DNA of 64,000 nt, taken from assembly GCA_900544675.1 (NCBI GenBank), contig UQVZ01000007.1, positions 1-64,000 on the forward strand, written 5' to 3'. Both the position numbers and the translations under genes were made by a program. How positions within the stretch are numbered: position 1 is the stretch's first letter; the number at the start of each line of letters is the position of its first letter. Positions 13,723-21,385 of this stretch are shown here, piece by piece. A model generated the notes under the pieces. The model was not told the origin of the DNA. It ran no database searches and was given only the letters and a program-made list of their open reading frames with translations. The stretch comes from an uncultured Bacteroides sp. Its GTDB lineage: Bacteria > Bacteroidota > Bacteroidia > Bacteroidales > Bacteroidaceae.

Positions 13723-14856
13723 TTAGTCTTCCACCCAAAGCAGGTCACTCATAATGCCGTCGGAGATGAATATGCCTTTTTCGGTCAGCTTCAGGATGTC
13801 GCCTGTTTGTTGCAGGGTTTGTTGTTGCAGATGAGGCATTGCCTGCTTGAGGCAATAAGCGTATAACTCTTTTCCGAATTCCTTTTCCAGACGTGGCAAA
13901 GACATTCCCCATGCCGTGCGCAGGCTGGTGATGATAAAGTCATTATACCGGGTGTAGAGGTCGAGCTCTTCCAGTTCGAAGTCCGGTTGGCAGCTCTCTA
14001 TGCCTTGCATGTAGCGGGCGAGCGAAGCTACATTCCATTGGCGCGAATTTCCATTGTATGAGTGTGCCGAGGCTCCGCAGCCTAAATAAACCTTACCCGT
14101 CCAATAACTGGAGTTATGGCGCGAATATTTTCCGGGCAGGCAGAAGTTGGAAATTTCATAGTGTTCGTATCCGGCTGCTTTCAGGGTGTGAATCAGTTCG
14201 GCAAAGAGAGACACGCTCAGGTCTTCGTCTATCTCGTCTACCCGGTGTGCCTCGCGCAGTTTCCACAGGGGAGTGCCTTCTTCGTAAATCAGGTGATAAG
14301 CCGAAATGTGTTCGGGATGCAAGGCAAGGGCTTGTTGCAGGTCGGCTTTCCACGAAGCGAGAGTCTCGCCCGGGAGTCCGTACATCAGGTCAATGCTGAT
14401 GTTGCCGAATCCTGCCTTCCGGCATGCTTCGTATGCTTCGATAGCCTGTCGGGCGGTATGGCGGCGGTGCAATAAAGACAAGGTATTATCGTTGAAGGTC
14501 TGTATGCCCATGCTCAGACGGTTGAAAGGGAAGCGGCGAAGCATGAGAATATAGGAGGTGTTCAAATCGTCAGGATTGGCTTCGATGGTGATTTCGGCAT
14601 CCTTTTCGATGTGATAATAAGTATATAGGGTGTCGAACAATGCTTTGAAATGGGGCTCTTGCAGTTGGGATGGGGTGCCTCCACCTAGGTAAATGGTCTC
14701 TACGGTTTCATCCCTGATATAGTCTTTCCGCTGTTTCAGCTCTTCGCAAAGAGCACGGATGTAGCGGTCTGCCTGTTCGCCTTGGGTGGTCGAGTAGAAG
14801 TCGCAATAGATGCAACGCCGTTTGCAGAAAGGGATATGTAGATAGATGCCTGCCAT
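13723..14856 (-). CDS. hemW: HemW-like radical SAM heme chaperone
   Basis: A 377-residue radical SAM protein. The cluster motif CxxxCxxC is at Cys11, Cys15 and Cys18 (FCKRRCIYCDF). It is followed by 'YLGGGTPSQL', 'EANPDDL', 'FNRLSMGIQTFND' and 'GFGNISIDLMYGLPGET', all as in HemW. HemW binds heme and hands it to respiratory enzymes; older annotations call it oxygen-independent coproporphyrinogen oxidase. True HemN has an extra N-terminal part not present here. I take ATG 14856 (MAGIYLHIPF). A longer frame to 14901 would run into the pgk terminator. It follows pgk on the minus strand. Confidence 0.9.
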   Translation of the reverse strand: MAGIYLHIPFCKRRCIYCDFYSTTQGEQADRYIRALCEELKQRKDYIRDETVETIYLGGGTPSQLQEPHFKALFDTLYTYYHIEKDAEITIEANPDDLNTSYILMLRRFPFNRLSMGIQTFNDNTLSLLHRRHTARQAIEAYEACRKAGFGNISIDLMYGLPGETLASWKADLQQALALHPEHISAYHLIYEEGTPLWKLREAHRVDEIDEDLSVSLFAELIHTLKAAGYEHYEISNFCLPGKYSRHNSSYWTGKVYLGCGASAHSYNGNSRQWNVASLARYMQGIESCQPDFELEELDLYTRYNDFIITSLRTAWGMSLPRLEKEFGKELYAYCLKQAMPHLQQQTLQQTGDILKLTEKGIFISDGIMSDLLWVED

Positions 14857-14866
14857 AAAGAAGATG

Positions 14867-14906
14867 AAAAAAAGCGTGTGCTCCCCTTTTGTAGAGAACA
14901 CACGCT
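14867..14906 (-). terminator. Terminator of pgk
   Basis: Minus-strand stem AGCGTGTGTTCTC (14894-14906) pairs with GAGCACACGCT (14873-14883), followed by a run of T. It sits 20 bp after the pgk stop and directly before the hemW start. Confidence 0.85.
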
Positions 14907-14925
14907 AATTATAGAGAGATTGTGA

Positions 14926-16182
14926 TTATTTCTCGCCACAGATAGCAGCTACACCCGGCAATACCTTGCCTTCGATAGCTTCCAGCAGTGCACCACCACC
15001 GGTAGAGATGTAAGATACCTGGTCTGCCATACCGAACTTGTTGATGCAAGCTACAGAGTCACCGCCACCAATCAATGAGAAAGCACCGTTCTTGGTTGCT
15101 TCTGCGATAGCTTCGGCAATAGCCTTAGAACCGCCTGTGAAGTTATCGAATTCGAATACACCGGCAGGGCCGTTCCACAAGATAGTCTTGGCGTTGACAA
15201 TAGCGTCTTTGAAAGCTTTGCGGCTTTCAGGACCTGCATCCAGACCTTCCCATCCGTCAGGAATGTTGTTAGCCGGGCAAACTTGTGTGTTGGCGTCGTT
15301 AGAGAATGCGTCAGCTGCGATGCAATCGGTACCCAATACCAGGTTAACGCCTTTTTCTTTTGCTTTCTTGATGATGTCGAGAGCCAAATCCAGTTTGTCA
15401 TCTTCGCAGATAGAGTTACCGATTTTGCCACCCTGAGCTTTTGCGAAAGTAAATGTCATACCACCGCACAGAATCAGGTTGTCTACTTTATCCATCAGGT
15501 TTTCGATGATACCGATTTTGGTAGAAACTTTCGAACCACCCATGATAGCGGTGAACGGACGTTTGATGTCTTTCAATACGTTGTCTACAGCTTTCACTTC
15601 TTTTTCCATCAGGTAACCCAACATCTTGTGGTCTGCATCGAAGTAGTCAGCGATAACGGCTGTAGAAGCGTGTTTACGGTGAGCTGTACCGAAAGCGTCC
15701 ATTACATAGCAGTCGGCATAAGAAGCCAATGTCTTGGCGAAGTCTTTCTGACGGGCCTTCATTTCTTTCTTGGCGTCTTCGTAAGCAGGGTCTTCTTTTT
15801 CGATGCCTACGGGTTTGCCTTCTTCTTCAGGATAGAAGCGGAGGTTTTCCAGCAACAGTACTTCGCCCGGTTTCAAGGCTGCGGCAGCATCCTGAGCTTT
15901 AGCGCAGTCGGGAGCGAATTGTACCGGTGTGCCCAGTGCTGCAGATACAGCGTCGACAATCTGGCTCAACGAATATTTAGCGTTTACTTTGCCTTTGGGT
16001 TTGCCCATGTGTGACATGATAATCAAAGCGCCGCCGTCAGCCAATACTTTTTTCAAAGTAGGCAGTGCGCCACGGATACGAGTGTCATCGGTGATTTTAC
16101 CTTCTTCGTTCAAGGGTACATTGAAGTCCACGCGAACGATTGCCTTCTTTCCGGCAAAGTTGAATTTGTCAATAGTCATCAT
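14926..16182 (-). CDS. pgk: Phosphoglycerate kinase
   Basis: A 418-residue cytoplasmic glycolytic enzyme that makes ATP and 3-phosphoglycerate from 1,3-bisphosphoglycerate. Conserved blocks: 'KKAIVRVDFNVPL' with the substrate-binding 'DDTRIRGALPTL', 'ALIIMSHMGKPKGK', 'LLLENLRFYPEEEG', 'TAHRKHAST', 'AIMGGSKVSTKIGII', 'LWNGPAGVFE' and the C-terminal nucleotide loop 'SLIGGGDSVA' near the end. Normal length. It has a -7-like TAACTTTG at 16229-16236 (minus) and a strong terminator, so it is probably expressed alone. A start three bases later (MTIDKF) is equally possible. Confidence 0.97.
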   Translation of the reverse strand: MMTIDKFNFAGKKAIVRVDFNVPLNEEGKITDDTRIRGALPTLKKVLADGGALIIMSHMGKPKGKVNAKYSLSQIVDAVSAALGTPVQFAPDCAKAQDAAAALKPGEVLLLENLRFYPEEEGKPVGIEKEDPAYEDAKKEMKARQKDFAKTLASYADCYVMDAFGTAHRKHASTAVIADYFDADHKMLGYLMEKEVKAVDNVLKDIKRPFTAIMGGSKVSTKIGIIENLMDKVDNLILCGGMTFTFAKAQGGKIGNSICEDDKLDLALDIIKKAKEKGVNLVLGTDCIAADAFSNDANTQVCPANNIPDGWEGLDAGPESRKAFKDAIVNAKTILWNGPAGVFEFDNFTGGSKAIAEAIAEATKNGAFSLIGGGDSVACINKFGMADQVSYISTGGGALLEAIEGKVLPGVAAICGEK

Positions 16183-16429
16183 AGTCTTAATATTTTTTGT
16201 TTAAAGTGTTTGCTTTTCAGTTGCACCGCAAAGTTAAGAAAAAAAACAAATAAAGCGGTATTCGTCCCGATTATTTTCTGTGTCTTTGTTATTTTGTTTT
16301 AAAAGCGGGAGAATAATGCCTCTATTTCCTGGCTGTGAGCGCTATGCTTTGTCCCTGTATCCGATGGGGAAGCGGAAAGATTAGGAACGTATGCATAAAA
16401 GTCGTATCTTTGTGCGCTTTTTTCAAGGA

Positions 16430-17773
16430 ATGAATCATCAAACAACTGTTATGTACTCGAACAAGGAAATTTGGAATGTGACTTATCCCATTTTCTTGGG
16501 ATTGCTGGCACAGAATGTCATCAATGTAACCGATACTGCCTTTTTGGGGCACGTGAGCGAAGTGGCGTTGGGAGCCTCGGCTATGGGTGGATTGCTTTAC
16601 ATCTGCATCTATACGGTGGCTTTCGGTTTCAGTGTAGGCTCGCAGATACTGATTGCGCGGCGCAACGGCGAGGGGAATTATCATGCCGTAGGACCGGTCA
16701 TGTGGCAAGGCTCGGCTTTCAGTCTGGGGATGGCCGTCGTGCTCCTGGCGGTGATGTATCTGTTTGCCGAACCGTTGATACGCCTGCTGATTACGTCGGA
16801 CAACATTTACCATGCCACTTACGAGTTTTTCACGTGGCGCATCTGGGGCTTCCTGTTCGCTTTTGTCAACGTGATGTTCCGTGCTCTTTACATCGGTATC
16901 ACAAAGACGAAAGTGCTCACGATGAGTGCGATTGTTATGGCGGCGGTCAATGTGGTGCTCGATTATGTGCTGGTGTTCGGCAAATGGGGATTCCCCGAAA
17001 TGGGTGTGCGCGGAGCTGCGCTGGCATCGGTTATCGCCGAGGCATCCTCGTTGGTGTTCTACCTTATATATACGTATACGCAAGTAGACCTGAAGAAATA
17101 CGGTTTGCACCGTTTCGGACAATTCGACTGGAATATGGTGATGCGTATCCTGCGCATTTCCTGTTTCACGATGGTGCAGTATTTCCTTTCGATGGGTATC
17201 TGGTTCGTGTTCTTCATGGCATTGGAGCGGTTGGGAGAACGCCAGCTTGCGATAGCCAACATTGTGCGTAGCGTCTATGTGGTGTTGCTCATTCCGGTAC
17301 AGGCGCTTTCTACTACGGCAAACTCGCTGGTAAGCAATCTTATCGGTTCGGGAGGCGTATCGATGGTCGTGCGGCTGCTCAACCGCATTGCCCGAATGTC
17401 TTTCCTTATCATGGTAGTCTGTGTGGCACTGTGCGCTGCTTTCCCTCATGCCATCCTTTCGGTCTATACCGGCGAGGAGGCTTTGCTCGACGAGTCGGTG
17501 ATGGCACTCTATGTGGTATGTGCCTCGATGCTGATAGCCGCTCTTGCCAATGTGTATTTCAACGGCATTTCGGGCACGGGAAACACGCAGGCGGCACTGG
17601 TGCTCGAAATCGGGATACAGGTGTTCTATGCCCTTTATATCATCGTCATCGGTATGGTGGTGCAGGCTCCGGTAGAGATTTGTTTCACCACCGAGGTGAT
17701 TTATTACACCTTGATGCTGGCTTTCAGCGTGATTTATCTGAAAAAAGCGAAATGGCAGAACAAAAAGATTTGA
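16430..17773 (+). CDS. MATE-family efflux transporter
   Basis: About 447 residues with twelve hydrophobic segments, so an inner-membrane cation/drug antiporter of the MATE family (DinF-like branch). Typical features: 'YPIFLGLLAQNVINVTDTAFLGHVSEVALGA' in the first helices, a repeat of this pattern in the second half, and 'NVYFNGISGTGNTQ' near helix 11. The substrate cannot be predicted. Start is uncertain: ATG 16430 (MNHQTT) follows AAGGA without spacing, while ATG 16451 (MYSNKE) matches where the family usually begins. An upstream frame to 16391 overlaps the -7-like TATCTTTG (16405-16412) and is rejected. Confidence 0.9.
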   Translation: MNHQTTVMYSNKEIWNVTYPIFLGLLAQNVINVTDTAFLGHVSEVALGASAMGGLLYICIYTVAFGFSVGSQILIARRNGEGNYHAVGPVMWQGSAFSLGMAVVLLAVMYLFAEPLIRLLITSDNIYHATYEFFTWRIWGFLFAFVNVMFRALYIGITKTKVLTMSAIVMAAVNVVLDYVLVFGKWGFPEMGVRGAALASVIAEASSLVFYLIYTYTQVDLKKYGLHRFGQFDWNMVMRILRISCFTMVQYFLSMGIWFVFFMALERLGERQLAIANIVRSVYVVLLIPVQALSTTANSLVSNLIGSGGVSMVVRLLNRIARMSFLIMVVCVALCAAFPHAILSVYTGEEALLDESVMALYVVCASMLIAALANVYFNGISGTGNTQAALVLEIGIQVFYALYIIVIGMVVQAPVEICFTTEVIYYTLMLAFSVIYLKKAKWQNKKI

Positions 17774-17799
17774 TGCCTGCAAGTTTTTTACTACTTTTG
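17770..17799 (+). promoter_or_regulatory. Promoter of ffh
   Basis: TTG (17770-17772), exact 19-bp spacer, TACTTTTG (17792-17799). The -33 element overlaps the stop codon of the MATE gene. The leader is about 100 nt and contains a weak GAGCACC/GGTGCTT pairing. Confidence 0.75.
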
Positions 17800-17904
17800 C
17801 AACCGCGTTTCCTTTTAGCGTAAAAGCACGAGGATGAGGGTCTTTTTTGAGAAAAACCTGACCGGTGCTTGATGAAGTAGATAACTATAAACCAATAACA
17901 TACT

Positions 17905-19230
17905 ATGTTCGATAATTTAAGTGAAAGACTTGAGCGGTCGTTCAAGATATTGAAAGGTGAGGGCAAAATCACCGAAATCAATGTAGCGGAGACCTTGAAA
18001 GACGTGCGCCGCGCGTTGCTGGATGCCGACGTAAACTATAAGGTGGCAAAGAATTTTACCGATACGGTCAAAGAGAAAGCTTTGGGACAGAACGTGCTGA
18101 CTGCCGTAAAGCCCAGCCAGTTGATGGTGAAGATCGTTCACGACGAACTGGCGAAGCTGATGGGAGGCGAAACCGTAGAGCTTGAACTGAAAGGACGTCC
18201 GGCAGTTATCCTGATGTCGGGTCTGCAAGGTTCGGGTAAGACAACCTTCTCGGGCAAGCTGGCTCGGATGTTCAAATCGAAGAAGAACCGCAAGCCTTTG
18301 CTGGTAGCGTGCGACGTTTATCGTCCGGCGGCTATCGAGCAGTTGAAAGTGTTGGGCGAACAAGTGGAAGTGCCCGTTTATAGCGAACCCGAAAGTAAAG
18401 ACCCGGTACAGATTGCCCTGAATGCCATTCAGGAAGCCAAGGCAAAAGGCAATGACCTGGTCATCGTCGATACAGCCGGTCGTTTGGCGATAGACGAGCA
18501 GATGATGAACGAGATAGCGGCTATCAAGAATGCCATCAATCCCGACGCCACTCTCTTTGTGGTAGATGCCATGACGGGTCAGGACGCGGTAAACACGGCG
18601 CGCGAATTCAACGAGCGTCTCGATTTCACCGGTGTTGTCTTGACCAAGCTGGACGGTGATACTCGTGGCGGTGCGGCTTTGTCTATCCGTACGGTAGTAA
18701 ATAAACCCATCCTGTTTGTGGGTACAGGCGAGAAGCTGGATGCTGTCGACCTTTTCCACCCGGCGCGTATGGCGGACCGTATCTTGGGTATGGGTGATAT
18801 CGTTTCCTTGGTAGAACGTGCGCAGGAACAATACGATGAAGAAGAAGCCAAGCGTCTGCAAAAGAAAATCCAGAAGAACCAGTTCGACTTCAACGACTTC
18901 CTCGGACAGATTCAGCAAATCAAGAAGATGGGTAACCTGAAAGACCTTGCTTCGATGATTCCGGGAGTAGGAAAGGCAATCAAGGATATTGACATCGACG
19001 ACAATGCGTTCAAGAGCATCGAGGCTATCATCTATTCGATGACTCCCGAAGAACGTACGCATCCCGAAATCTTGAACGGAAGCCGCCGCAACCGTATCGC
19101 GAAAGGTAGTGGAACAAGCATTCAGGAAGTAAACCGCCTCTTGAAGCAGTTCGACCAGACCCGCAAGATGATGAAGATGGTGACCAGCAACAAGATGGCA
19201 GGCATGATGCAACGGATGAAACGTAGATAA
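17905..19230 (+). CDS. ffh: Signal recognition particle GTPase Ffh
   Basis: A 441-residue protein that binds 4.5S RNA and signal sequences and targets ribosomes to the membrane. N domain (~1-90); G domain with P-loop GLQGSGKT (106-113), 'DVYRPAA', 'DTAGRL' and 'TKLDGD'; M domain (~300-441), methionine-rich and basic, with 'MIPG', 'RIAKGSGT' and the terminal 'MMKMVTSNKMAGMMQRMKRR'-like tail. Normal length and all GTPase motifs intact. It stands between the MATE gene and a terminator, with its own promoter, so it is monocistronic. Confidence 0.97.
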   Translation: MFDNLSERLERSFKILKGEGKITEINVAETLKDVRRALLDADVNYKVAKNFTDTVKEKALGQNVLTAVKPSQLMVKIVHDELAKLMGGETVELELKGRPAVILMSGLQGSGKTTFSGKLARMFKSKKNRKPLLVACDVYRPAAIEQLKVLGEQVEVPVYSEPESKDPVQIALNAIQEAKAKGNDLVIVDTAGRLAIDEQMMNEIAAIKNAINPDATLFVVDAMTGQDAVNTAREFNERLDFTGVVLTKLDGDTRGGAALSIRTVVNKPILFVGTGEKLDAVDLFHPARMADRILGMGDIVSLVERAQEQYDEEEAKRLQKKIQKNQFDFNDFLGQIQQIKKMGNLKDLASMIPGVGKAIKDIDIDDNAFKSIEAIIYSMTPEERTHPEILNGSRRNRIAKGSGTSIQEVNRLLKQFDQTRKMMKMVTSNKMAGMMQRMKRR

Positions 19231-19251
19231 CTAATAGTAGATATTCTTAAC

Positions 19252-19306
19252 CCGTTGGCGGAATTAAATAGCATATATTTGACTCTGCCAACGGTTTTGT
19301 CGTTTT
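19252..19306 (+). terminator. Terminator of ffh
   Basis: CCGTTGGC (19252-19259) pairs with GCCAACGG (19287-19294), loop of 27 nt, then TTTTGTCGTTTTT. It begins about 20 bp after the ffh stop. Confidence 0.7.
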
Positions 19307-19430
19307 TATAGTTGAGGTATTGTAGGATTGTAAGTGTGTCATTACGACAACTTATAGAAACTGATGCAAAGTTAGCAGTTTCAAATGTGCAGAATATATA
19401 AGACTACGGCTGTAGTTGATTTTTGGGTGT

Positions 19431-19477
19431 AAAAAAAGAGGATGTAAATCTCATAATTGATTGATTTACATCCTCTT
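19431..19477 (-). terminator. Terminator of tRNA-Ser
   Basis: Perfect 15-bp stem: AAGAGGATGTAAATC (19436-19450) with GATTTACATCCTCTT (19463-19477). On the minus strand it is followed by a run of seven T. It begins six bases after the tRNA 3' end. Confidence 0.9.
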
Positions 19478-19482
19478 CCAAG

Positions 19483-19567
19483 CGGAGAGACAGGGATTCG
19501 AACCCCGGGTACCTCGCGGTACAACGGTTTTCAAGACCGCCGCAATCGACCACTCTGCCACCTCTCC
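19483..19567 (-). tRNA. tRNA-Ser(TGA)
   Basis: An 85-nt class II tRNA on the minus strand. Acceptor GGAGAGG pairs with the TCTCTCC end, there is a long variable arm (TACCGCGAGGTA), the T-arm contains GTTCGAATC, and loop CTTGAAA gives anticodon TGA. Confidence 0.95.
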
Positions 19568-19605
19568 AAAACTCTTTCGGGAAGCACTTCCTTTCAAAAG
19601 CGATG

Positions 19606-19635
19606 CAAAGGTACGGATTATTTTTGAATATGCAA
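19606..19635 (-). promoter_or_regulatory. Promoter of tRNA-Ser
   Basis: Minus strand TTG (19633-19635), 19-bp spacer, TACCTTTG (19606-19613). The spacer differs from that of the tRNA-Glu promoter by only one or two bases. Confidence 0.85.
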
Positions 19636-19725
19636 GTGTTCGGGTAAAAAAAGTGCAGGAAAGGGGTCGGTTTGCCAAGATTTGTCTATCTTTGCCCAAA
19701 GTATGAATTTAATAGACACGGAATT

Positions 19726-19998
19726 ATGAACAAAGCTATTATTACTGTTGTGGGAAAAGATTCGGTGGGCATTATCGCCAAAGTCTGCTCGTATCTTGCC
19801 GAGAATAATATCAATATCCTGGATATTTCGCAAACCATCGTGCAGGAGTTTTTCAACATGATGATGATTGTAGACATGACACACATCGAGAAACCCTTCG
19901 AACAGGTCGTCAACGAACTGACGGAAACGGGAAACACGATGGGCGTACAGGTGAAATGCCAACGTGAGGAAATATTCAACAAGATGCACCGGATTTAA
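19726..19998 (+). CDS. ACT-domain protein (UPF0237 type)
   Basis: A 90-residue protein made of one ACT domain: 'AIITVVGKDSVGIIAKVCSYLAENNINILDI' followed by 'FFNMMMIVDM' and a final helix. ACT domains bind small ligands such as amino acids and regulate enzymes. The family is almost always found directly before a PFL/UPF0210 gene, as here with a 15-bp gap, so the two proteins very likely act together. I take ATG 19726; a TATCTTTG -7 element at 19687-19694 excludes the longer frame. The ligand is unknown. Confidence 0.9.
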   Translation: MNKAIITVVGKDSVGIIAKVCSYLAENNINILDISQTIVQEFFNMMMIVDMTHIEKPFEQVVNELTETGNTMGVQVKCQREEIFNKMHRI

Positions 19999-20013
19999 TA
20001 AAACAACAGGCTT

Positions 20014-21378
20014 ATGATTAATATATCAGAGGTTCTTGAAACCAACAAGATGATCGAGAAGGAAAATCTCGACGTGCGGACCATCACGATGGGAATCAAC
20101 CTGTTGGAGTGTGCCGACAGCAACGTGGATGTACTTTGCCGGAAAATATACGAAAAAATTACCCGCCTTGCCAAAGACCTGGTAAAGACTGGAGAAGACA
20201 TTTCGAAGGAATACGGGATACCCATCGTGAACAAGCGCATTTCGATTACGCCCATCGCGCTGGTGGGCGGGGCGGCTTGCCAGACTACTGCCGACTATGT
20301 GAAGATAGCACGCACGCTGGACCGTGCCGCCGAAGAGCTGGGCGTGAACTTCATCGGGGGCTATTCCGCCATTGTATCGAAAGGCATGACTCGGAGCGAC
20401 GAATTATTGATTCGTTCCATCCCCGAAGCGCTGGCCTGCACCGAGCGGATTTGCAGCTCGGTGAATGTGGGCTCTACCAAGACCGGCATCAACATGGATG
20501 CGGTGCGCCTGATGGGGGATATTATCAAGGAGACGGCACGCATGACCGCCGACCGCGACTCGCTGGGATGTGCCAAGCTGGTGGTGTTATGCAATGCGCC
20601 CGACGATAATCCCTTTATGGCAGGAGCTTTTCACGGCGTGTCGGAAGACGATGCCATCATCAATGTAGGCGTAAGCGGTCCGGGTGTAGTGAAGTATGTG
20701 CTCGAACAAATCCGCGATGCCAATTTCGAAGTGTTGTGCGAGACTATCAAGCGGACCGCTTTCAAGATTACCCGTGTGGGCCAACTTGTGGCTCAGGAGG
20801 CTTCGCGCCGTCTGGGCGTGCCGTTCGGCATCATCGACCTCTCGCTGGCACCCACGCCTGCTGTGGGCGACAGTGTGGCGGATATCCTGAAGGAAATCGG
20901 GCTGGAACATCCGGGAGCGCCGGGAACGACGGCTGCCCTGGCATTGCTGAACGACCAGGTGAAAAAGGGAGGCGTGATGGCATCTTCGTACGTAGGAGGC
21001 CTGAGCGGCGCATTCATCCCCGTGAGCGAAGACCAGGGCATGATCGACGCGGTAGAGGCAGGAGCACTCACCATCGAGAAACTGGAGGCGATGACCTGTG
21101 TATGCTCGGTAGGGCTGGACATGATTGCCATCCCGGGCGACACATCGGCTGCTACCATTTCGGGCATTATCGCCGACGAGTCGGCCATCGGCATGATCAA
21201 CCAGAAAACCACCGCCGTGCGCATCATCCCGGTAGAAGGGAAAAACGTGGGCGAAACGGTAGAGTTCGGCGGCTTGCTGGGCTATGCGCCCATTATGCCG
21301 GTCAACCGCTTCGGTTGTGAGAAATTTGTAAACCGTGGCGGACGTATCCCTGCCCCGATACACAGCTTTAAGAACTAA
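20014..21378 (+). CDS. PFL-family (UPF0210, DUF711) protein
   Basis: A 454-residue cytoplasmic protein of the PFL/DUF711 family, whose structure is related to the glycyl-radical enzyme fold but which has no proven reaction. Conserved stretches: 'TITMGINLLECAD', 'GGAACQTTADYVKIA', 'FIGGYSAIVSKGMT', 'NVGSTKTGINMDA', 'FHGVSEDDAIINVGVSGPGV', 'DLSLAPTPAVGDSVADIL' and 'GLDMIAIPGDTSAATISGIIADE'. Length is normal. It follows the ACT gene by 15 bp in one operon and precedes the helicase gene by only 7 bp, so all three are probably co-transcribed. Confidence 0.92.
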   Translation: MINISEVLETNKMIEKENLDVRTITMGINLLECADSNVDVLCRKIYEKITRLAKDLVKTGEDISKEYGIPIVNKRISITPIALVGGAACQTTADYVKIARTLDRAAEELGVNFIGGYSAIVSKGMTRSDELLIRSIPEALACTERICSSVNVGSTKTGINMDAVRLMGDIIKETARMTADRDSLGCAKLVVLCNAPDDNPFMAGAFHGVSEDDAIINVGVSGPGVVKYVLEQIRDANFEVLCETIKRTAFKITRVGQLVAQEASRRLGVPFGIIDLSLAPTPAVGDSVADILKEIGLEHPGAPGTTAALALLNDQVKKGGVMASSYVGGLSGAFIPVSEDQGMIDAVEAGALTIEKLEAMTCVCSVGLDMIAIPGDTSAATISGIIADESAIGMINQKTTAVRIIPVEGKNVGETVEFGGLLGYAPIMPVNRFGCEKFVNRGGRIPAPIHSFKN

Positions 21379-21385
21379 GCGGTGT

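Noticed and set aside
16322..17782. 486-codon open frame on the minus strand
   Set aside because: It is antisense to the MATE gene, which has clear membrane segments and family motifs; the minus frame is His/Gln/Arg-rich without any recognisable motif.
17917..19212. 431-codon open frame opposite ffh
   Set aside because: Antisense shadow of ffh; all GTPase motifs are in the plus frame.
19461..19706. 81-codon plus-strand frame and 77-codon minus frame
   Set aside because: Both cross the tRNA-Ser gene.
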